A stretch of DNA of 5,800 nt from Euryarchaeota archaeon UBA251 (GTDB taxonomy: Archaea > Thermoplasmatota > Poseidoniia > Poseidoniales > Thalassarchaeaceae): NCBI GenBank assembly GCA_002497905.1, contig DAFJ01000022.1, forward strand, positions 2,895 to 8,694, read 5' to 3'. The notes under the pieces were generated by a model that saw only the letters and a program-made list of their open reading frames with translations, was not told the DNA's origin and did no database searches. This document shows, in pieces, positions 1 through 5,206 of this stretch; position 1 is the stretch's first letter; the number at the start of each line of letters is the position of its first letter. The position numbers and the translations under genes are program-made.

Positions 1-258
1 GCAAAGAACTACATCGATGATGAGTTTGAAAATAGTGGAATCAAACTGTCTTGGATGGAATACGGACCGTTTGAAAGATATCCGCAGATAGGGCCTAAAT
101 CAGCCTATGAAATGTCAATTATTGACACAATGATAATGCTTGGTGAAGATACGTTGAATCTCAAGAGAGTTACTCCGTTTCATCAGAAGATGATTGGATC
201 ACATACCTCGGAACTCCTCGCGATTCAAGGTAAATACGGCCAATATACTCTCCAATAA
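1..258 (+). CDS. WbqC-like family protein, C-terminal part (5' end outside window)
   Basis: The + strand frame is open from the first base to a TAA at 256-258 and gives 85 residues of a protein whose start lies upstream. The visible part carries the C-terminal hallmarks of the WbqC-like family: a short aromatic/proline motif ending in YPQ (fragment residues 27-29), followed after about ten residues by SIID (39-42) and a Gly-Glu a few residues later, matching the family pattern 'YPQ...SIxDLLFxxG'. WbqC-like proteins are often encoded in O-antigen and surface polysaccharide loci; their chemistry is not firmly established, so no reaction is assigned. The adjacent glycosyltransferase fits a glycan role. 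The last ~30 residues after the motif form a tail without recognisable features, and this tail is encoded in the DNA that overlaps the end of the convergent glycosyltransferase gene. The family call comes from motif recall, not an alignment. Confidence 0.7.
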   Translation, partial: AKNYIDDEFENSGIKLSWMEYGPFERYPQIGPKSAYEMSIIDTMIMLGEDTLNLKRVTPFHQKMIGSHTSELLAIQGKYGQYTLQ

Positions 259-1117
259 CCCCGAGGAACAAGAGATTCAAACCAGCGAAAAAGCTGGTGA
301 CAAAGGCAATTGAAGTCCAACCAGGGGCTACTTTGTCTACGAAAAGATAATTCAGAATAGAATATCCTGCAATACCAAGAGAAAAAAGCCCTGAAATAAC
401 GCCCAAAGTCATAGACAAACGGAGAGGAGTCATTGAATAAGTCAGGATTCGATTCATCGCCAATCTTACTGAACGGAGGAAGGTATATCCAGTATTTCCA
501 GCGACTCTATCCCTTCGTTCCACATCCACCATCGCAAACGGAATATTGAGAGAATATAGGAGAGAAAATGGAGTCCCAGTACTCTCCTTGACTGAATTCA
601 GTAGCCTCACAATGCTCCGATCCATGACCCTGAACGCTCCTAATCCTGAATCCACCTTGAACGGGACTAGAATGTTAGACACGATGGAGAATAAACGACT
701 TGTGAGCCTCTTAATGGAACTAGATGAACGAACTTGACTTCGGGCGATGGCCATTGGAACGTCCTGATGGAACATTTGTTCAGTAATCCGAATAATATCC
801 TCTGGCCTATCTTGAAGATCAGAATCCATAATCGCAACTACATCCGCATCAGTGAATGTCAAACCTGCAGATATCGCTTGATGTTGTCCAAAGTTCCCTG
901 CAAGTCGGATGAGACGGATTCTAGTATCTGTTTTCGCAATTTCTTCAGCAATTTTGAATGTGGAATCTGAAGAGCCGTCATCGATAAGGACTAAATGTAC
1001 CGATTTGAATTCAGATTCTATTTCACGGAATACTGCAGAGCAGAGAATACTTACGACTTCTTCATCATTGTAGAGTGGAACGACCACGTCAATGGAAGTG
1101 TCCTCAAGTCGCCTCAT
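170..1117 (-). CDS. Family 2 membrane glycosyltransferase (GtrB/ArnC/DPM1-like polyprenyl-phosphate sugar transferase)
   Basis: A complete 315-residue protein that should transfer a sugar from a nucleotide sugar to a polyprenyl (in archaea, dolichyl) phosphate on the cytoplasmic face of the membrane, supplying a lipid-linked sugar for surface glycans or glycoprotein N-glycans. The GT-A fold is clear: VVVPLYND near residues 11-18, IDDGSSD at 45-51, the metal-binding DSD at 98-100 running into DLQDRPE, a GLGAFR segment at 158-163, and the R-x-x-G-N-T-G-Y stretch around 204-211 typical of this family. Two hydrophobic helices follow (about 233-258 and 268-290), the second ending in the family signature GVIGEYIGRIYLE, then a short hydrophilic tail. 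Length and two-helix tail match GtrB/ArnC-like enzymes rather than soluble DPM1. The ATG at 1117-1115 places VVVPLYND at the normal distance from the N terminus; no Shine-Dalgarno is seen. The donor sugar cannot be told from sequence. Its 3' end overlaps the convergent WbqC-like gene by 89 bp. Confidence 0.93.
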   Translation of the reverse strand: MRRLEDTSIDVVVPLYNDEEVVSILCSAVFREIESEFKSVHLVLIDDGSSDSTFKIAEEIAKTDTRIRLIRLAGNFGQHQAISAGLTFTDADVVAIMDSDLQDRPEDIIRITEQMFHQDVPMAIARSQVRSSSSIKRLTSRLFSIVSNILVPFKVDSGLGAFRVMDRSIVRLLNSVKESTGTPFSLLYSLNIPFAMVDVERRDRVAGNTGYTFLRSVRLAMNRILTYSMTPLRLSMTLGVISGLFSLGIAGYSILNYLFVDKVAPGWTSIAFVTSFFAGLNLLFLGVIGEYIGRIYLESRGVPRYVIQSSSDETE

Positions 1118-1216
1118 CGAATCTATCGAAATGATAGTGTGTAATAATCAATCACATTGAATTATACGATTATACAATACCCGTTTAGAGTATTCCGACA
1201 CATGGGATGAGACGAC
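1118..1216. promoter_or_regulatory. Divergent promoter region with two TATA-like boxes
   Basis: This 99-bp gap separates the divergently read glycosyltransferase and ABC ATPase genes. Its centre is the AT-richest stretch in the neighbourhood and holds two spaced ATTATAC copies (1161-1167 and 1169-1175) that also read GTATAAT on the other strand. For the ATPase, a TATA box centred near 1172 would put transcription start near 1198 and leave a leader of about 20 nt. For the glycosyltransferase, a box centred near 1163 would start transcription near 1137, again about 20 nt ahead of the ATG. A GGATGAG stretch at 1205-1211, five bases before the ATPase ATG, may be a weak ribosome-binding site. A short inverted repeat, CTATC-5 nt-GATAG at 1123-1137, sits in the presumed glycosyltransferase leader. 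Start sites are inferred from archaeal TATA-to-start spacing, not seen. Confidence 0.45.
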
Positions 1217-2230
1217 ATGAATACCATCCTTGAACTAAGTGGAGTGCGGCACCTCTACCGCAACAGCCGCGCTACAAAAGCTGCTGCTCGTGCTCGAAGC
1301 CTTACTCCACCAAGACGGGGGCTGATAGAAGCGGATCTACGTCTTGAGAAAGGGAAAATACTCGGATTGGTCGGGCCTAATGGTGCTGGAAAAAGTACGT
1401 TGATGTGTGTACTTGCTGGTATCCTTTCACCTCAGAAAGGTACGATTCTTCTAGATGGAAGGCCAATAGAGGAGGATGCTAGTCAGTTGATTCACAGGAA
1501 GCGTGTGGGCTTCATGCCTGAACGAGTCGGTTGGTCGGGACCTGGAACTCCTAAGGAGGTCCTCCAACGTCTTTGCGTAGTTCGTGGTTTAAATCGGAAT
1601 ATTGCAATGGATCTGCTTGAAACGGTAGGTCTCCGTTCACGAACAAACGACCTATTGTCAAGCCTCAGTCAAGGAATGCGACAACGACTCTCATTGGCTG
1701 TAGCCCTGATGGGCGACCCGGAGATCCTTCTACTCGACGAACCCATGAATGGATTAGATCCAGTGGCTCAAGGCGCTTTCAGAGATATGATTCAACAAAA
1801 GGCAAACCAAGGGGCCACGGTTGTGATTAGTAGTCACCGACTCAATGAGCTAGAACGAATAGTGGATCGTGTTGCAATTATGAATCAAGGTAAAATCGTA
1901 ACGAGAGGATCATTCTCATCAGTCGAACATGACCTTGGAGTTGGGCATCGACTTCTAATTTCAGGACTAGGGGAGTCTCCCAGAGACCGCATAGTGAATA
2001 ATACGTTCATTGAAATTGAGGAGATTGACGGCGAACCAGATTGGAATATGCGACTAACCCGTCATGACCAATCCTGGTCCGCAGACCTTCGTGCAGAACT
2101 CGTTGAACTAATCGGAAAAGAGGGGTCTCGGTTGACTCTAATGGAGATAGTCCCTCCCAATCTAGAGGAGATTCTTGCTACTGCTACCGGATTAGGACGT
2201 AATCTAGCACTCCAGGGGGAATCTGAATGA
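1217..2230 (+). CDS. ABC-2 type export system ATP-binding protein
   Basis: A 337-residue cytoplasmic ATPase that powers the permease encoded directly after it. All core motifs are present: Walker A GPNGAGKST (53-61), a Q-loop-like segment VGFMPE (97-102) with Glu where many ABC proteins have Gln, as is common in the CcmA/NatA branch, the signature LSQGMRQR (150-157), Walker B ILLLDEP (170-176), D-loop GLDP (179-182) and the H-loop SSH with His207. The LDEPMNGLDP wording and the ~100-residue C-terminal extension after the nucleotide-binding domain fit ABC-2 exporters such as NosF/CcmA/NatA types. Between the A-loop tyrosine (Y14) and the second strand lies an extra Arg/Ala-rich stretch (about 15-35), longer and more basic than usual. 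The ATG at 1217 is the first start after an in-frame TGA at 1208-1210. The stop overlaps the permease start as ATGA, so the two are translationally coupled. The substrate is unknown. Confidence 0.95.
   Translation: MNTILELSGVRHLYRNSRATKAAARARSLTPPRRGLIEADLRLEKGKILGLVGPNGAGKSTLMCVLAGILSPQKGTILLDGRPIEEDASQLIHRKRVGFMPERVGWSGPGTPKEVLQRLCVVRGLNRNIAMDLLETVGLRSRTNDLLSSLSQGMRQRLSLAVALMGDPEILLLDEPMNGLDPVAQGAFRDMIQQKANQGATVVISSHRLNELERIVDRVAIMNQGKIVTRGSFSSVEHDLGVGHRLLISGLGESPRDRIVNNTFIEIEEIDGEPDWNMRLTRHDQSWSADLRAELVELIGKEGSRLTLMEIVPPNLEEILATATGLGRNLALQGESE
2214..2220 (+). promoter_or_regulatory. Shine-Dalgarno-like site for the permease gene
   Basis: The purine run AGGGGGA lies six bases before the permease ATG at 2227, inside the end of the ATPase gene. 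It resembles a ribosome-binding site and supports both the chosen start and coupled translation across the ATGA overlap. A chance purine run is possible. Confidence 0.4.
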
Positions 2231-3060
2231 GTTCTCTAACCACCGTCATTAGGTTGAGCCTGTATGAGGTTCGCATTCGTATTCGCTCCCAACGAATGGC
2301 CATCCTTGGCCCCTTGCTAATCCTATTTATCCCCGGGTCAGTATGGGGATTCGCTGATCCTAACACCACCCTACCAGGGCAAATTACTGTCGATGGGGCA
2401 TCCACAGTCATGTTTCTCTCGAGCCTATTCGTACTACTCTCTGCAACACTTGGGGTCGTGCTAGTGGGTTTTGATGCAATTAGTAGACCAAGAATGACCG
2501 GAGAACTAGCCATAGATCTAGCACAACCCATCGATCGACGTGATCTCGCGATGGCACATTTATTCGGCGTGTGGGGCACTGTTGCGATACCTGTTGCCAC
2601 TCTGCAATTACTCTCATTGGGCCTCATCTATCGACAGATGGACATTGTTCCCGATCCTCTCGACTCTGGAATCTGGATCATGAGCACGGCTCTACTTCTA
2701 TTCTGGTACGCAAGTCTACAACTAACCGCATCCTCAATGGCTCACGACCTCGGATCGTCCGTAACCTTTGGAGTAGCCACTTGGCTTTTCTTCACCTTAC
2801 TATGGCTGCTAGTAACTGTGGTTATCGCGACACTCCTCGGCGTAGATGCGACCGATGCGTCAAATCTTGAATTCGTTCGCTTCCAAGAACGCGCAGATCT
2901 ATTCTCGCCGAATGGCGTCTATCAGCTCATATTACAAAGCCGACTGCCGGAAGTGGCCCAACCTACAGTTCACCCTGTACACCTAATATTGTCAACAATG
3001 GGTTGGACGTTTCTCCCCACAGCATTCTATCTCCGGCGATTCCGCAAATTGAAGCCTTGA
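2227..3060 (+). CDS. ABC-2 type transporter permease (NosY-like)
   Basis: A 277-residue integral membrane protein, the partner of the ATPase just upstream, with which it shares a 4-bp ATGA overlap. A basic amphipathic N terminus (RLSLYEVRIRIRSQR, about 9-23) precedes six likely transmembrane segments at roughly 25-41, 61-83, 112-134, 148-168, 178-205 and 251-268, ending in a positive tail (RRFRKLKP). Between the second and third helices is the typical ABC-2 coupling segment (about 82-114) with GELAIDLAQPIDRRDL, equivalent to the 'GTLxLLLSQPVSRREL' region of NosY/ABC2_membrane permeases. An extracellular loop (205-250) contains a SPNGVYQLILQ stretch also typical of the NosY type. Size and helix number are normal for one half of a homodimeric exporter. 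No copper or nitrous oxide reductase genes are nearby, so a NosY function is not implied. The exported substrate is unknown; the surface protein gene downstream makes an envelope role plausible. Confidence 0.88.
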   Translation: MSSLTTVIRLSLYEVRIRIRSQRMAILGPLLILFIPGSVWGFADPNTTLPGQITVDGASTVMFLSSLFVLLSATLGVVLVGFDAISRPRMTGELAIDLAQPIDRRDLAMAHLFGVWGTVAIPVATLQLLSLGLIYRQMDIVPDPLDSGIWIMSTALLLFWYASLQLTASSMAHDLGSSVTFGVATWLFFTLLWLLVTVVIATLLGVDATDASNLEFVRFQERADLFSPNGVYQLILQSRLPEVAQPTVHPVHLILSTMGWTFLPTAFYLRRFRKLKP

Positions 3061-3136
3061 TTGAATTGTATTTGATGATGCAGAAGGTAGGACAGGGTAT
3101 TTTACCCTCTCAGTCCAACGGAGGTTAGTGACCACC
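3061..3136 (+). promoter_or_regulatory. Spacer with hairpin, TATA-like stretch and Shine-Dalgarno before the surface protein
   Basis: This 76-bp stretch separates the permease stop from the preferred ATG of the surface protein. It holds a perfect inverted repeat, AGGGTA-TTT-TACCCT (3094-3108), and a strong GGAGGT (3120-3125). GGAGGT is 11 bases from the ATG at 3137 but only 2 bases from the upstream in-frame GTG at 3128, which argues for the ATG. The GTATTTTA inside the palindrome could also act as a TATA box giving initiation near 3127; a second candidate, TTGTATTTGA at 3066-3075, would give a leader that includes GGAGGT. So the gene may have its own promoter or may be read from the ABC operon with the hairpin as an internal modulator. 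The repeat and the GGAGGT are seen; the roles are inferred. Confidence 0.45.
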
Positions 3137-5203
3137 ATGGTGAACGCACGACAAATGCTCGCGAACGCAATAATTCTCCTCATGATTGGAGCAACAACGT
3201 TAGGGGTTCTGACACCCACTAATGACTTGTTAAACGAGCAAGAAAACACACAAAATACAGAGGCTCGACAGACCGCTGACGAATTGATTGGCGACGCATG
3301 TGAAGGATTGACCTTCGAGGATATGTTCGAGTATTCCTACGCCCTGTTTACTGTTGACATCAACCAAGATTACGCCAGTGCTCGGGTTGGAGCAGTCGCA
3401 TACATCAACAACAGTCTATCTGACCAAGTGCGCTTCGATCTTGACGAACTAATTGGTACGATTGGAGCTCCGGGGGGAGCTAACGGATACCTCTCCAACC
3501 AAGAGGAAAATATGATTCTAGAGGTTACAGACGACTGTATCGTCGAAACAAACCCACGATTCGGATTCCGTACTGGTGAAGCTCATCGAGGCGGAGAAGG
3601 TGTCGATTGGAAGAACGCGTCGTGGATAAACGACGAATCGAACCCGCTTCAATTAGAATACTGGAACCTGTTTCCCCCTCACCACCCAGACAACAGGAGT
3701 TGCCCGCCTCAGAGTCGTCTCTCAGCAACTGGTGAATGCTACGAGGTACCCGTTGCACCCTCCGATGCAGCCACAACGCGTAACTGTGACACTACGGATG
3801 TCACCTCGCCCGATGAATGTCAGATTATTGTCTGGCTCAATGGAACCATGACTTGGACGGCAGATTTGGCCAATGCTGATTCATTCACCATTGCAATGAA
3901 CACCACCAATATGACGAATGCTGAATTGATTATGACATTCCCTGAGAAGGATTCCAACGGTGGAGATCCACTTCGTGTTGCCTTATTCGAGGAATGTGAT
4001 GGGCGTGTGGTTCAGTATGAAATGCATCAGGGATCCACGCCTCCAGTTGGAGGCTGCACAGGTGATGGAACCATTACTGAGACTGTGACTGAGAACGCAG
4101 ATGGCTCTCTGACCGTACAAGTCCTCACTGACTTTGACAAAACCACATGGCCAGTAGGACAAGATATGTTCGCTGACTTCACTAACCAACCGCCTCCTCC
4201 GAATGATCCGCCACAGTGGACTGCTGCTGCACCTGCGGACGGCGATATGATTCCCGTTCCAGCTGGTATGACTGTAGATTTCCTCTCCGTAGTAGATCAA
4301 GGAATATGGCTGACCGACGAGGCTGGTTTCTCAGCCATAGACCTCAGTTGCACACGATCCTCAGGCGACTGGACCATTGCTGAATCCGCCGATGGGTCCT
4401 GGCAAGTTACCACAAACGGTCAGCAGGCAAGTTCCGTTGAATGTACACCATCTGATATCGATGACAACGGAATGGCTCGTGCAGGAGATACACGAATGTT
4501 TCACCTATTCACTCCATTCTCGACGGCATTTTCGACAAACATCGAGACATCACACGAGTTTACTATCGATCCAGAAGATAATGCGCCAAACATGGAAGTT
4601 ACAATCAGTCTCTTCCAAGATAGTAGTGTGGCAACATCTACCGGTACTGTCACAGGTGGATTGACCAGTATTATTGTAGATACAGGTTCACTAAGCCCTG
4701 GCGACGTTCAGTTACGCGTTCATGCAACGGGCTTAGGAATGAGCGACTACCACCACACTTACGATACAATTCTAACGAAAGCGAGTCAACCTCCCTCTAT
4801 CACCGTATCTAGCGCTGAATTCGATGGCAGTATGTGGCAGGTCACAGGTGTTTTCAGTGACCCAGATGGAGAAATGGTAACATTCACAATCGAAATTGAT
4901 GGGGCAGCAGGTGGTGAAATCTCAACGAGTGGTAACACCTGGAGTAGTCAGCAAATTAACTTCGACATATTCAGTGAAGGAGAACACACAGTCACTGTCA
5001 CAGCATGTGATGAATCGCAGGTCTGCACAACGATTACGGAAACGGTTGACAACTCCTTCCTGTTCAATTCAGGGAACGTAATCGAACCACCAATTATCAT
5101 CAGCGATGAAGAAGAAGATTCCAGTTCCTTGCCTGCACCTGGAATCGCCTTCCTTGTGGTCGCTGTCATCGGAGCGCTCATGTACGCCGGACGTCGCGAT
5201 TGA
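3137..5203 (+). CDS. Large acidic cell-surface protein with N-terminal signal/anchor, Ig/PKD-like domain and C-terminal membrane anchor
   Basis: No known family name could be assigned to the whole protein. Residues are numbered from the alternative GTG at 3128 (691 aa); the ATG at 3137, better spaced from GGAGGT, removes three residues. A basic start and hydrophobic helix (about 11-29) form a signal peptide or anchor. The exported part is acidic, poor in lysine and rich in Thr/Ser/Asn/Asp. It has twelve cysteines (58, 137, 192, 204, 220, 231, 290, 310, 408, 439, 627, 633), mostly in close pairs that suggest disulfides, and six N-glycosylation sequons (N94, N163, N189, N238, N258, N261), all in the first 265 residues. 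A proline linker (354-362) divides it. Residues ~555-643 look like a bacterial-Ig/PKD-type β-sandwich, with a 'GVFSDPDGE' start and a 'GEHTVTVTACD' strand. The C terminus is an acidic/Ser stretch, LPAPG (668-672), a helix to ~687 and GRRD, an archaeal anchor or sorting layout. It may be a substrate or partner of the ABC exporter, or independent. Confidence 0.85.
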   Translation: MVNARQMLANAIILLMIGATTLGVLTPTNDLLNEQENTQNTEARQTADELIGDACEGLTFEDMFEYSYALFTVDINQDYASARVGAVAYINNSLSDQVRFDLDELIGTIGAPGGANGYLSNQEENMILEVTDDCIVETNPRFGFRTGEAHRGGEGVDWKNASWINDESNPLQLEYWNLFPPHHPDNRSCPPQSRLSATGECYEVPVAPSDAATTRNCDTTDVTSPDECQIIVWLNGTMTWTADLANADSFTIAMNTTNMTNAELIMTFPEKDSNGGDPLRVALFEECDGRVVQYEMHQGSTPPVGGCTGDGTITETVTENADGSLTVQVLTDFDKTTWPVGQDMFADFTNQPPPPNDPPQWTAAAPADGDMIPVPAGMTVDFLSVVDQGIWLTDEAGFSAIDLSCTRSSGDWTIAESADGSWQVTTNGQQASSVECTPSDIDDNGMARAGDTRMFHLFTPFSTAFSTNIETSHEFTIDPEDNAPNMEVTISLFQDSSVATSTGTVTGGLTSIIVDTGSLSPGDVQLRVHATGLGMSDYHHTYDTILTKASQPPSITVSSAEFDGSMWQVTGVFSDPDGEMVTFTIEIDGAAGGEISTSGNTWSSQQINFDIFSEGEHTVTVTACDESQVCTTITETVDNSFLFNSGNVIEPPIIISDEEEDSSSLPAPGIAFLVVAVIGALMYAGRRD

Positions 5204-5206
5204 GTC

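Noticed and set aside
546..970. Two + strand open frames of 63 and 78 codons
   Set aside because: Both are antisense to the conserved catalytic and membrane parts of the glycosyltransferase and have no recognisable protein features.
1202..1210. Upstream ATG at 1202 as the ATPase start
   Set aside because: It is in frame, but the third codon is TGA (1208-1210).
2184..2627. 147-codon open frame on the - strand
   Set aside because: It lies wholly antisense to the ATPase end and permease start, which have clear family motifs; its Arg/Ser/Pro-rich translation shows no domain and it lacks a plausible start context.
2227..3060. Assigning the permease as nosY or the pair as a copper/nitrous oxide system
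   Set aside because: Only general ABC-2 similarity is visible; no NosD, NosL or NosZ-like gene is in the window.
3525..4664. Several 83-105 codon frames inside the surface protein gene, both strands
   Set aside because: Shadows of the long frame, which has coherent signal, domain and anchor features.
5129..5143. LPAPG as a classical LPxTG sortase motif
   Set aside because: The fourth residue is Pro rather than Thr, and LPxTG sortase anchoring belongs to Gram-positive bacteria; an archaeal anchor or archaeosortase-like tail is a better fit.
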